A stretch of 64,000 nt of DNA from an uncultured Collinsella sp. (GTDB lineage: Bacteria; Actinomycetota; Coriobacteriia; Coriobacteriales; Coriobacteriaceae), in contig UQIW01000001.1 in NCBI GenBank assembly GCA_900541235.1, forward strand, positions 1 to 64,000, read 5' to 3'. Both the position numbers and the translations under genes were made by a program. The notes beneath the pieces are model-generated. The model made no database searches, was not told the origin of the DNA, and saw only the letters and a list, made by a program, of their open reading frames with translations. Every line of letters starts with the position of its first letter. Positions within the stretch are counted from its first letter, which is position 1. Below, piece after piece: positions 45,334-54,384 of this stretch.

Positions 45334-46787
45334 CGAGCAATCGCCTTCTTAACGCACGCAACGAGCGTCGATGCCGCTGTCTCGATATCGCGGTCGCCCA
45401 CGAGCGTACGGACGTCAAACAAAATGCGATCGTGCGAGGTTCGTGTGACGACCGGAGTGTCGAAATCTTGGACGAGCGAGCGCTTGAGTGCGTCAACGGA
45501 AAGACGCTCATCGACAAGACGCACGGCAACGCACATGGTGGGCAACTCGACGGTAGGCAGCGAGCCGCCGCCGGGAGTCGACGACTCCTCGACGATTTCC
45601 ACCTGCACGGCGCGCGGGCAACCCGCCTTATCGAGGCCCGCCACCATCAGCTCGCGCAGTTTGCGTGCGCGGCGCTCCAGATGAGCCTGCGGAAGCGTGA
45701 GCATGTTTAGCACCGGCACCTCGCGATGGGCCACATCCGCCCCATCCATGTAGATGCGCAGTGTAGCCTCGAGCGCCGCCAGTGCGAGCTTGCCCGGGCG
45801 TAGGGCACGCATAAGCGGATGCGACCCGCAGGCCTGGACCAGATCGCGACGGCCCATGATAATGCCCGCCTGTGCGGCACCGAGCAGCTTATCGCCCGAG
45901 CACGACACCAGATCGAGCCCTGCCGAAACCGAAGCCGGCGTGGTTTCTTCGCCGCCGCGCACCAAGATGTCGTCGGGCAACAGCGCGCCCGAACCCTGGT
46001 CCTCGTAGAACAGCAGACCATGCTTGTGGGCCAGGGCGGCAAGCTCCCGAGAGCCCACTTCCTCGTGAAAGCCCTCGATGCGATAGTTGGAAGGATGGAC
46101 CTTGAGGATCATCGCCGTATCGGGCGTGATGGCTTGCTCATAATCAGCCAGGTGCGTGCGGTTGGTGGCGCCGACCTCGACGAGTTTGGCGCCCGAAGCC
46201 GCCATGACATCGGGGATGCGGAAGCTGCCGCCGATCTCGACAAGCTCGCCGCGGCTGACGATGACCTCCTTGCCTGCGGCATGGGTCGCCAGCACCAGCA
46301 GCACAGCGGCGGCGTTGTTGTTAACGACCAGCGCGTCCTCGGCACCGGTAAGCGAGCGGATGAGCTGCGCGGCGTGCTCCTTGCGCGACCCGCGCGAGCA
46401 GGTGTCCACGCTGTACTCGAGCGTGCTGTAGCCACGCGCGACCTCGGCCACGGCCTTTGCCGCCGACTCCGCGAGCGGGGCGCGACCCAAGTTGGTATGG
46501 ATGACCACACCCGTGGCGTTGACGGCAGGGCGCAGGCTCGGCAGTGCGGATCGATGCGCACGCCACTCGATGGCCGAGGCCAGGTCGCGCTTGGAACGCG
46601 GGGCGGCACCGGCACGAATCGCGGCGCGCTCCTCGTCGAGCTCGGCCGTGACGGCGGCATGCACCACCGCGTCGCAGGTCTCCCCCGCCGCCTTCACAAC
46701 CGGCCACTCTGCGAGCAGCTCGTTGACGGAAGGAATAGCGCGAAGGCGGGCGCGTACCTCATCGGACATGTTCTGGCTATCGCTCAT
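45330..46787 (-). CDS. selA: L-seryl-tRNA(Sec) selenium transferase SelA
   Basis: A 485-residue PLP enzyme converting Ser-tRNA-Sec to Sec-tRNA-Sec with selenophosphate. The N-terminal domain binds the tRNA. The catalytic part includes VIHTNLGRAPLAESAAKAVA and the PLP lysine region LVSCSGDKLLGAAQAGIIMG. Length is close to the E. coli enzyme (463). ATG 46787 has GAAAGG 6 bases upstream. First gene of selA-selB-selC. The selenophosphate synthetase gene selD is not in the window. Confidence 0.95.
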   Translation of the reverse strand: MSDSQNMSDEVRARLRAIPSVNELLAEWPVVKAAGETCDAVVHAAVTAELDEERAAIRAGAAPRSKRDLASAIEWRAHRSALPSLRPAVNATGVVIHTNLGRAPLAESAAKAVAEVARGYSTLEYSVDTCSRGSRKEHAAQLIRSLTGAEDALVVNNNAAAVLLVLATHAAGKEVIVSRGELVEIGGSFRIPDVMAASGAKLVEVGATNRTHLADYEQAITPDTAMILKVHPSNYRIEGFHEEVGSRELAALAHKHGLLFYEDQGSGALLPDDILVRGGEETTPASVSAGLDLVSCSGDKLLGAAQAGIIMGRRDLVQACGSHPLMRALRPGKLALAALEATLRIYMDGADVAHREVPVLNMLTLPQAHLERRARKLRELMVAGLDKAGCPRAVQVEIVEESSTPGGGSLPTVELPTMCVAVRLVDERLSVDALKRSLVQDFDTPVVTRTSHDRILFDVRTLVGDRDIETAASTLVACVKKAIAR

Positions 46788-46863
46788 GTGCGACCTTTCA
46801 AAACCAAAGGTGAATCAATCGTTCGAACGTCAAACTATCAGCCAATTCGATCGGCTGAGTCAA

Positions 46864-48981
46864 TCAATCGCTATTATCCTCGCGTGCCGCGATCTTTTCC
46901 ACGCGAACGGCGTTTTCCTGGGTGAGCGCAGCGCCCGTCAACGGGTCCCAACGCAACGGCGTATGGTCGAGCGGACCCACGCCCAAGGCTTGAGCGCCAC
47001 CGACATCGGCGCCAAACGAACGCCCGCCGGGAGCGGCCGAGGTGAAGATGCACGCCGGATGCAGATACGGCGTCGTCTCCACGCGCACGCGATCGCGGCC
47101 CATATCGCTCACGAGTTCGACGACCTCGCCGTCGGCGATGCCCATGTGCGCAGCAGCATCGGCATTCATCTGCACGGCATCCAGATCCGAGCCCGCCTCG
47201 GCGGCACCCGCCGCAGCAAGTCTGCGCGAAGTGTGCGACTCAAAGGGTCGGTTGCCGCTAATGAGGCGAAACATCCCCGGCCCTGGCTCCACCATCGGGG
47301 CAATCCAGCCGGGCACACGACCCAGGCCGGCGCGCTCCCATACATCGCTTACCAGCGCAATCTTGCCGCCGTCGAGCGGAATCACAGGCTCGCCCGTACG
47401 CGGCGGCAGTTGCACGCCCGTGTCAGCCCAACCGCGCTCCTTGAGCGCAGTGAGGTCGATCCCAAACGGAGCCACCTGGGCAGCCGCCAGATCGTCAGAC
47501 GTAAACTGGAAGTACTCGCCCACGCCGCAGGCCGCAGCCAACCCGGCAAAGATCTCCCGACCGGGACGCGTGTCGCCATGCAACACGGGCAGCACGGCGT
47601 TGCGGTAGAACACGCGCGCGTCGTTGCGGCCCACGACCGTTCCCACACCGCGGTCGGCCTCCAGATACGTCACGTCGGGCAGCACGAAATCAGAAGCACG
47701 CGCCGTCTCGGACCAGCGAATATCAATCGTCACGAGCAAGTCGAGCTGCTGCAAAATACTCAACCAAGCCTGTGCATTGCCATAGCCCGCACCGGGGTTA
47801 CTGGCATAGACGATGAGCCCACGCAAATCGCCGGCAAGAATCGACTGGCCGATGGTCGTGCACAGGCCGCGCACCGGATCGACCAGTGGATAGCGCTCGG
47901 ACCCCAGCTTGGGTCCGCGAGGCACCGGCGGCGTCGCAAAGCGTGCGGGATCGAGGTCGCCCAACACAAGCGGCGTGGGCGGATTGAGGGCGCCGCCCGC
48001 GTGTCCGATGCAGCCCAGCAGCACATCGACCAAGCAGATAGCGCGCGCGGTCTGGGTGCTATTGGCATACGCGATACCGATGCCACCATGAAAACCCGCA
48101 TCCACCACAGCGGCAGGCGCGGCGGCAGCGAGATCGCGCGCCGTGGCGACAATCTCTGCGGCCGGCACGTCGCACATCGACTCGGCCCACTCGGGCGTCC
48201 AAGCACTGGCCGCCTGCACCAGCTCGTCAAAACCCGTGGTATAGCGGGCAACGAACTCGTGGTCGTACAGGCCCTCGGCAATGAGCACGTGGACAATACC
48301 CAACAGCAGCGCCAAGTCGCAGCCCGGACGCACGCGGAGCCAGCGATCGGCAAGCGCGGCCGAACCGCTGCGCCGGGGGTCAACCACGATGATCTTCGCC
48401 CCGCGCCGGCGCGCATCGTTGAGCGCATCGACGGCCCCCATCGTCGATGAATCGACGATGGAACGCCCCAGGTACATGATGCAGTCGGTATGCGCCAGGT
48501 CGGAGGCGGGGCTGTAGCCCAGGCTGTGCTCCCATCCGGTGAGACGACTTACCTCGCAGGCACCATCGGCACCGTACACGTTGGGCGAACCCAGCGCATG
48601 CATAAAGCGATAGGCCCAGTAGCGGTCGAACGAGGGAACGCCGAGCGTCATGCCCAGTGCACGAGGCCCGCACTCGTCAACAATCCCCAAAAGACGCTCG
48701 GCAATCTGCGCGAACGCCTCGTCCCAGGTAATCGCATCGAACCCCGAGCCATCCCGGCGGCGTCGCATGGGGTGCACAATGCGGTCACGCTCGTCAAACG
48801 GCATTGCCAGGCGATGCCGTCCGCGGGCGCACAGGGCACGCGCCGCGCACGGATGCCCCGGCACCGGCAACTCGGCCACCACACGTCCATCCTCAACATG
48901 GGCCGCAAAGGCGCAATCGGCATAGCATCCCCCGCATGTCGTCACCACGGAGCGACCGTCATGCATAGTTCTCGATGCCAT
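46864..48981 (-). CDS. molybdopterin-dependent oxidoreductase, DMSO reductase family, substrate unknown
   Basis: A 705-residue enzyme. The N-terminal 4Fe-4S motif is CGGCYADC with a further Cys in GHPCAARALCARGRHR. MGD-binding regions follow (LYASNPGAGYGNAQAWL type, SETARASDFVLPDVTYLEAD) and a C-terminal domain (LISGNRPFESHTSRRL). At the position where FdhF has Sec140 the sequence reads GADGACEVSRLTGWEHSLGY, so Cys may be the molybdenum ligand. No iron-sulfur or membrane partner is next to it. It lies 76 bases before selA and downstream of focA. A soluble formate dehydrogenase or a reductase for another substrate is possible. Confidence 0.82.
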   Translation of the reverse strand: MASRTMHDGRSVVTTCGGCYADCAFAAHVEDGRVVAELPVPGHPCAARALCARGRHRLAMPFDERDRIVHPMRRRRDGSGFDAITWDEAFAQIAERLLGIVDECGPRALGMTLGVPSFDRYWAYRFMHALGSPNVYGADGACEVSRLTGWEHSLGYSPASDLAHTDCIMYLGRSIVDSSTMGAVDALNDARRRGAKIIVVDPRRSGSAALADRWLRVRPGCDLALLLGIVHVLIAEGLYDHEFVARYTTGFDELVQAASAWTPEWAESMCDVPAAEIVATARDLAAAAPAAVVDAGFHGGIGIAYANSTQTARAICLVDVLLGCIGHAGGALNPPTPLVLGDLDPARFATPPVPRGPKLGSERYPLVDPVRGLCTTIGQSILAGDLRGLIVYASNPGAGYGNAQAWLSILQQLDLLVTIDIRWSETARASDFVLPDVTYLEADRGVGTVVGRNDARVFYRNAVLPVLHGDTRPGREIFAGLAAACGVGEYFQFTSDDLAAAQVAPFGIDLTALKERGWADTGVQLPPRTGEPVIPLDGGKIALVSDVWERAGLGRVPGWIAPMVEPGPGMFRLISGNRPFESHTSRRLAAAGAAEAGSDLDAVQMNADAAAHMGIADGEVVELVSDMGRDRVRVETTPYLHPACIFTSAAPGGRSFGADVGGAQALGVGPLDHTPLRWDPLTGAALTQENAVRVEKIAAREDNSD

Positions 48982-49141
48982 CTCGATTATTCCTTCCAGC
49001 TCAGGGGTTCAGGCCCCACCGCACCACAGCTCTGCCGCCAGCTGCCGCGACGCAAAGCCCGCAGCATCTACCGCAGCAAGACATGAAGAGCCTCCCAAAA
49101 GGCAAACGCCCCTCGGGAGGCCCGTACGTCATTCCGGCTTA

Positions 49142-49981
49142 TTACGCCTCGGACTTCTTGGCGTAGACAAACCAGTAGCCGAGCGCGACCAGAACCGCGC
49201 CGCCCACGATGTTGCCCAGCGTGGCGGCGGACAGGTTAAACGCAATGCCCGCAGCGTTGAGCGCATCGGCGCCGGCGACGTCGGCACCGTAACCGCATGC
49301 ATGCATCACGGCGCCCATAGGCAAAAAGTACATGTTGGCGACGCAGTGTTCAAAACCGCAGGCCACAAAGGCAGCGATGGGCAGCAAAATGCCCACAACC
49401 TTATCGACCACGGTCTTGCCGGCGGTACCGATCCACACGGCCAGGCACACAAAGATGTTGCACAGGATGCCGCGGAAGAAGATCGTCACCCAGTCGATCG
49501 TCACCTTGCCGGCGGCGACGCTCACCATGGAGTTGGCGACCGCCTCGCCGTTGAGCTTATAGATGCCGGCCATGTACACCAAAAAGACGATGAACAGAGC
49601 ACCGACAAAATTGCCGACCCACACGACGATCCATGCCTTAAGCATCTGGACCAAGGTGATCTTTTTGCTCTTGAGCGCGCAGACCATAAGCGAATTGCCG
49701 GTGAACAGCTCAGCGCCGCACACCAGCACCAGCACCAGGCCCAGGCAAAAGCACAGGCCGCCCACGACGCGCTGGGCACCCCAGCCCAGCGTGCTGTCGC
49801 TCAAAAACACCGTAAAGAACAGGCCGCCGAAGGCGATAAACGCGCCGGCGAACATTGCCAACAGAAAGGCCTTAGCGACCGGCAGGTTAGCCTTGGTCAC
49901 GCCGGCGGCCTCGGTCTTGGCCTCGATCGCGGCGGGCGCCAGGCAATCGGGAGCGGAATATTCTGCCTTGGAATCTGCCAT
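49142..49981 (-). CDS. focA: formate/nitrite transporter family channel
   Basis: A 279-residue membrane protein with six helices of the FNT family. Hydrophobic segments run through KAFLLAMFAGAFIAFGGLFF, FCLGLVLVLVCGAELFTGNS and the conserved GILCNIFVCLAVWIGTAGKT and FVACGFEHCVANMYFLPMGA. The last carries the GxEHxxANM motif with the central His. It would exchange formate at the membrane for the formate hydrogenlyase encoded next to it (as focB in E. coli hyf). ATG 49981 has an AGGAAAG site. It follows hycI by 39 bases. Confidence 0.9.
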   Translation of the reverse strand: MADSKAEYSAPDCLAPAAIEAKTEAAGVTKANLPVAKAFLLAMFAGAFIAFGGLFFTVFLSDSTLGWGAQRVVGGLCFCLGLVLVLVCGAELFTGNSLMVCALKSKKITLVQMLKAWIVVWVGNFVGALFIVFLVYMAGIYKLNGEAVANSMVSVAAGKVTIDWVTIFFRGILCNIFVCLAVWIGTAGKTVVDKVVGILLPIAAFVACGFEHCVANMYFLPMGAVMHACGYGADVAGADALNAAGIAFNLSAATLGNIVGGAVLVALGYWFVYAKKSEA

Positions 49982-50020
49982 GTCAATCACTTCTTTCCTA
50001 ATCAGCAGGGACAAGCGCTC

Positions 50021-50524
50021 CTATAGCTCCTGCCCCAAGCGGACAAAGTGGGAAAAGTCGTTGGCGGCCACGGCGTCATACACGGCGTCGACGGCCTCAA
50101 AGACCTCCGGGGACATGGGGTTATAGAACTCCGTATCGCCCGGCTGAATCCCTATGAAGACGATATCTTCGCACGATTGCTCGATTTCTTCGATCAGAAT
50201 CGACAAGGGAAGCGAATGCGTGGTGAACATCGACTTGCGGGCCACGTCACGTTTGTCGAGCAAGCGGATGGCGCCGACGGGCAGCGCCATGTCGGCGGCA
50301 TCGACCAACACCAGGCGCGGCGGACGCTCGCGCTTGACCTCGATGATGTCGTCCTCGGGCGTTTGCCCACCGTCGATGGTGTACCAACCGGCGATGGGCG
50401 TGTCCTCCATCTTTTTGGAGAGCACGGGGCCGGCGGCATCGTCGGCGCGCAGCACGCTTCCCGCCGTGAGCACAATGCCCGCAAACGGGGCGCCGTTCAC
50501 ACGGCCATCCACAACGCGACCCAT
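50021..50524 (-). CDS. hycI: hydrogenase maturation protease HycI
   Basis: A 167-residue aspartic-type endopeptidase. Conserved features are VLTAGSVLRADDAAGPVLSK (first metal-sensing Asp), LVLVDAADMALPVGAIRLLD and MFTTHSLPLSILIEEI (His). It removes the C-terminal peptide of the [NiFe] large subunit after nickel insertion. It starts in the stop of hycH (TAATG). The N-terminus carries about 12 residues more than the E. coli protein. Confidence 0.92.
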   Translation of the reverse strand: MGRVVDGRVNGAPFAGIVLTAGSVLRADDAAGPVLSKKMEDTPIAGWYTIDGGQTPEDDIIEVKRERPPRLVLVDAADMALPVGAIRLLDKRDVARKSMFTTHSLPLSILIEEIEQSCEDIVFIGIQPGDTEFYNPMSPEVFEAVDAVYDAVAANDFSHFVRLGQEL

Positions 50525-51105
50525 TACTGTAGCCTCCCCGTCAGATACACGCCCGACACATCGCGCACGCGCTCAACCAGATCGCGAAACTTCATTAAGA
50601 ACGCGACCTGCTGGGCATGCAGGCCAAAGTCGTCATCGAACACCGAGATGCCGGCCTTGGCCGAACCGCGAAAACCGCGATCGTCGAGCAGCGTGTCGCA
50701 GGCCTCGAGCAGCGACGGCACCGCCGCCTTGTCGAGCTGGCACTCGCCAAAGGAGCGGATGGCCTTGAACTTGGTCTTGGCCTCCCCCTCCGGCAGCGCG
50801 TCGACGAGCGAATAGAACACGTTCACCGGCACCGACAGGCGCGGCTCAAAGCAGTCGAGCACGCCGGTGTGGTGGCCCACGGCGAGCGTGTAGTACAGCA
50901 CGTCGCAGGCCTCCTGGGGAACGTCTTCCTCGGTCTCCACAAACTTACGCGTGAGCTCATAGAAGACCACCTGGTCGGGCGTATGGCCCAGGCAGGGGTC
51001 GGCGACGCCCTCGGCGGCCTCGTCGCTTGCGCGCGAGGCATCGCCAAAAGAGCCGCCGAGCATGCCGGGACCCGCAAAGTAACCAGAGCGGTCCGTGAGC
51101 TCCAT
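50524..51105 (-). CDS. hycH: formate hydrogenlyase maturation protein HycH/HyfJ
   Basis: A 193-residue protein of the HycH family. The core is VVFYELTRKFVETEEDVPQE, then ACDVLYYTLAVGHHTGVLDC and a C-terminal region (GLHAQQVAFLMKFRDLVERV) typical of the family. It is needed for maturation of the large hydrogenase subunit in E. coli; its mechanism is unclear. The N-terminal 30 residues are a Gly/Asp-rich addition. It lies immediately after the small-subunit gene. Confidence 0.88.
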   Translation of the reverse strand: MELTDRSGYFAGPGMLGGSFGDASRASDEAAEGVADPCLGHTPDQVVFYELTRKFVETEEDVPQEACDVLYYTLAVGHHTGVLDCFEPRLSVPVNVFYSLVDALPEGEAKTKFKAIRSFGECQLDKAAVPSLLEACDTLLDDRGFRGSAKAGISVFDDDFGLHAQQVAFLMKFRDLVERVRDVSGVYLTGRLQ

Positions 51106-51888
51106 CTAGCGACCTCCGGCCAGCACCAGATCCTGCAGCGCCGAGTACACCTCGACGCGGCGCGGATCGTCCTGCTTATCGATGAGCAGCGCCATGGCAC
51201 CGCGGATATCGCCCTTGGGCGCGCCCTCGAGCGTATCCATAAACTCGTTGGCCAGGTCGCGGCCGTAACGGTAGCCGCTCATGGCGCGAGCCTCGCGCTC
51301 GATGGCAACGCGCAGCTTGTACGGCACGCCGGGGTGCAGGATATCGGCCTGCTCGCCGGCGGCCTCCACCGTGGTCTCGGCATGGAGCTTTTGGTCCAGC
51401 AGACCGAGCGCCATGGCAAAGCCGTAGACGGTCTGCGCGGGGCTGGGCGGGCAGCCGGGGATGTAGACATCGACCGGCAGAATCTTATCCGTGCCGCCCC
51501 AGACGCAGTAGTTGTCGTAGAAGATGCCGCCGGTGCAGCCGCACGCGCCATAGGACACCACGATCTTTGGATCGGGTGCGGCCTCAAACGCGCGCAGGGC
51601 CGGCATGCGCATGGCGCGCGTCACGGCGCCGGTGTACAGCAGTACGTCGGCGTGACGGGGCGAGGGCACGACCTTGATGCCAAAGCGCTCGACGTCAAAG
51701 ACGGGCGTGATGGAACCGAAGATCTCGATCTCGCAGCCGTTGCAGCCGCCGCAGTCAACGCGGTAGACGTACACCGAGCGCTTGATCTTCTTAAGAAGGG
51801 TCGCCTTGGCCTTCTCGATGCTCTCGTCGAGCTCGATCTTGGTCGGGCGGTACTGAAGCCGCTCGGGCAAAAGCGTGGGTTCGGCCAT
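51106..51888 (-). CDS. hyfI: hydrogenase small subunit of formate hydrogenlyase (HyfI/HycG)
   Basis: A 260-residue NuoB-like subunit holding the proximal 4Fe-4S cluster. Cluster ligands are in DCGGCNGCEIEIFG, SYGACGCTGGIF and the late IPGCPPSPAQTVYG. It links the nickel-iron site to the ferredoxin-like subunit. It starts with ATG 51888 after GGAGGAG and lies 2 bases after hyfH. A C-terminal extension beyond the E. coli protein carries no obvious motif. Confidence 0.93.
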   Translation of the reverse strand: MAEPTLLPERLQYRPTKIELDESIEKAKATLLKKIKRSVYVYRVDCGGCNGCEIEIFGSITPVFDVERFGIKVVPSPRHADVLLYTGAVTRAMRMPALRAFEAAPDPKIVVSYGACGCTGGIFYDNYCVWGGTDKILPVDVYIPGCPPSPAQTVYGFAMALGLLDQKLHAETTVEAAGEQADILHPGVPYKLRVAIEREARAMSGYRYGRDLANEFMDTLEGAPKGDIRGAMALLIDKQDDPRRVEVYSALQDLVLAGGR

Positions 51889-51890
51889 GG

Positions 51891-52607
51891 TTACTCCTCC
51901 TTCATTTCAAAATCCATGATGATGCCCTCGACCGGCGCCGGACCGGCGGGAATCTCGGGCGCATCGGGGTTAAGCTCGCGGTCGATATACTCCGGGTTCA
52001 CGCCGTGGCCGCCCAGATACTCCATGCCGGGGCCCTGGGGCTCGCCGGACGCAAGCGTCTCGTTGGCAGCCATGCCGGCAGCGTTGCCGGTCTTTACGGC
52101 CGATGCGGCGCGCAGGGCGTCGAGCTCGCGCTTGCACTCCTGGCACATACCGACGGTGCGGGCGGCCTGCTCGGCCTCCATGCCGCCGGCCTTTTGCAGC
52201 AGGCGCTTGGCATAGTCGATCTCCTTGTGCGGGGCAAACGGCTTGCCGCAACGCGAGCAGTGCTCGAGCGCATAGACGCTCTTGCTGGTGAGGTCGTCCT
52301 TGCTCATGACGGCCAGCTCAAACTCCTCGGTGAGCTTGATGGCCTCCATGGGGCAGGCTTCCTCGCAGCGGCCGCAAAAGATGCAGCGGCCGTAGTCGAT
52401 TGACCAGGTAATGGTATCGGCCGCAAGGTCGGTGTCCATGCGAATGGCATCGGCCGGGCACGCCACGCCGCAGGCACCGCAGGCGATGCAGAGCTCGGCA
52501 TTGTGCTCGGGCTTGCCGCGCATGTCCTTGTTGGTGGGGAACGGCGCAAACGGGTACTTGACCGTCGCGTCGCCGGCCTTGGCGTTAACCTTCCAAAGCT
52601 TCAGCAT
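51891..52607 (-). CDS. hyfH: ferredoxin-type subunit of formate hydrogenlyase (HyfH/HycF)
   Basis: A 238-residue NuoI-like subunit. Two 4Fe-4S motifs are present (CIACGACGVACPADAI and CIFCGRCEEACPMEAI), followed by a Cys-x2-Cys pair in LEHCSRCGKPF and another in GMCQECKREL. These may bind zinc or an extra cluster. I chose ATG 52607, one base after the large-subunit stop region, where the conserved N-terminus MLKLWKVNAK begins. The Pro-rich C-terminal tail is variable. Confidence 0.92.
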   Translation of the reverse strand: MLKLWKVNAKAGDATVKYPFAPFPTNKDMRGKPEHNAELCIACGACGVACPADAIRMDTDLAADTITWSIDYGRCIFCGRCEEACPMEAIKLTEEFELAVMSKDDLTSKSVYALEHCSRCGKPFAPHKEIDYAKRLLQKAGGMEAEQAARTVGMCQECKRELDALRAASAVKTGNAAGMAANETLASGEPQGPGMEYLGGHGVNPEYIDRELNPDAPEIPAGPAPVEGIIMDFEMKEE

Positions 52608-52608
52608 A

Positions 52609-54381
52609 TTAGAGCGCCTCCTCATCGAGCGGAGCGGCCATGGTGCCCTCGCCCGCGAGCGGCGACTTGTCGCGCCAGACGTTCTCGAACTGCTCCTTGT
52701 CGAGCACGTGGTCGCGCTTGGCGGCGACATCGGTCACCGTCACGCGGTCGGTGCAGGAATAGCACGGGTCGAGCGAGCCAACGATCAGCGCCGCATCGCC
52801 CACGGTGTTGCCGCGGAACATGTAGCGCAGGACCGGCCAGTTACTGTACGTGGCGGCCTTGGCGCGCCAGCGGTAGCACTTCTGGTTATTGCCGAGCATG
52901 GCCCAGTGCACGTCCTCGCCGCGCGGCGCCTCGGTGGCACCGATGGCGTACTTGTGCGGGGTGTACTCCCAATCCGTGGTGAGGATGGGGCCCGACGGGC
53001 AGTTCTCGAGCATGGTCTCGATCATATCGATCGAATCGTAGACCTCCTGGATGCGAACGGCGGTACGGCCGAAGGCATCGCAGGTGTCAGCCGTGGCGGC
53101 GTGCATCTTTTGAACGTCCGGATCGGCGTAGCCGTCGAAGGGATGGTCGAAGCGCACGTCGCGGGCATAGCCCGAGCCACGCATGAGCGGGCCGACCGGC
53201 GAGAAGTCGCGTGCGATCTTGCGGTCCAAGATGCCGATGCCACTCGTACGCTCGATAAAGTTGGGCGTGGAGAGCAAGACGTCGACGAGCTCCTGAACCT
53301 CGGAGCGCAGCTGGTGGATGGTCGTGAGCGTGGAGAGCTTCTGCTCGGCCAAAATGTCGCGACGCACGCCGCCGATCACGTTGAGGCCGTAGGTCTTGCG
53401 GTGACCGGAGAGCTTCTCGGCCAGGTCCATGGACTTCTCGCGGACGCGGAAGAACTGCTGGAAGCCGGAGTCGAAGCCCGTGTAGTGCGACGCCAGGCCA
53501 ATGTTGAGCAGATGCGAGTGCAGGCGCTCGACCTCAAGCATGATGGCGCGGATGTACTGAGCGCGCGGCGGGACATGAATGCCCTGGGCGCGCTCGACGG
53601 CCTCGGCATAGGCCACCGAGTGGGCGCAGCCGCAGATGCCGCAGATACGGTCGGCGAGGAACGTCACGGCGTCATAGTTCAGGCGCGTCTCGGCGACCTT
53701 CTCCATGCCGCGGTGCACGTAGAACAGACGGTAGTCGGCATCGACGATCGTCTCGCCCTCGACGAACAGGCGGAAGTGGCCAGGCTCGTCGGAGGTAATG
53801 TGCAGCGGGCCCATGGGGACGAGCGTGGTCTCCTTGCCCTTGGTGTCGGCCAAGAACTCGTAGTTTTCCATGTCGCTCGCGGGAGCGGGACGGAAGCGGT
53901 AGTCCATGGAGTCCTTGCGCAGCGGGTACAGCCCGCTGGGCCAATCGTCGGGAAGCACCAGGCGACGGCGGTCGGGCAGACCCTCGGGAATCAGGCCGAA
54001 CATATCGCGCAGCTCGCGCTCGCCCCACACGCAGGCGGGGACGAACGGCGTCACGGACGGGAACGTCATCTTGGCGGGGTCGACCTCGGCACGCACGGTA
54101 ACCCAGCCGGGGTCCTCCCCCTCCATGGAGATGACGTAGTACACGGCGTAACGGCCGCACAGGGAGCGCTCGTCGTTGCCGACAATCACGGGAATCCAGC
54201 CGTAGCGCTCGTAGTACAGGTAGTGGACGGCCTCGGGCAGACGGTCCAGCTTGACGGTGATCGTCAGCTGGTCCTCGCACTGCCACTCAACCTTCTCGAT
54301 AGCGCCCGGCACTGCGGCGCGCAGGGCCTCGACGTGGCTTTCGCAACGACGGGCATACACCTTGTTCTCAGTTTCAATCAT
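52609..54381 (-). CDS. hyfG: [NiFe] hydrogenase large subunit of formate hydrogenlyase (HyfG/HycE)
   Basis: A 590-residue fusion of NuoC-like (residues 1-180) and NuoD-like hydrogenase parts. Nickel ligands are in the L1 motif RICGICGCAHS and the L2 motif DPCYSCTDR. About 40 residues follow L2; the last part is presumably cleaved by HycI. It makes H2 from protons and electrons delivered by the ferredoxin subunits. The sequence matches the group 4a type rather than NuoCD because both Cys pairs are intact. Confidence 0.95.
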   Translation of the reverse strand: MIETENKVYARRCESHVEALRAAVPGAIEKVEWQCEDQLTITVKLDRLPEAVHYLYYERYGWIPVIVGNDERSLCGRYAVYYVISMEGEDPGWVTVRAEVDPAKMTFPSVTPFVPACVWGERELRDMFGLIPEGLPDRRRLVLPDDWPSGLYPLRKDSMDYRFRPAPASDMENYEFLADTKGKETTLVPMGPLHITSDEPGHFRLFVEGETIVDADYRLFYVHRGMEKVAETRLNYDAVTFLADRICGICGCAHSVAYAEAVERAQGIHVPPRAQYIRAIMLEVERLHSHLLNIGLASHYTGFDSGFQQFFRVREKSMDLAEKLSGHRKTYGLNVIGGVRRDILAEQKLSTLTTIHQLRSEVQELVDVLLSTPNFIERTSGIGILDRKIARDFSPVGPLMRGSGYARDVRFDHPFDGYADPDVQKMHAATADTCDAFGRTAVRIQEVYDSIDMIETMLENCPSGPILTTDWEYTPHKYAIGATEAPRGEDVHWAMLGNNQKCYRWRAKAATYSNWPVLRYMFRGNTVGDAALIVGSLDPCYSCTDRVTVTDVAAKRDHVLDKEQFENVWRDKSPLAGEGTMAAPLDEEAL

Positions 54382-54384
54382 TCG

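Noticed and set aside
43429..45684. A 751-codon plus-strand frame opposite selB
   Set aside because: Arg/His-rich shadow of selB. No motif, and selB is unquestionable.
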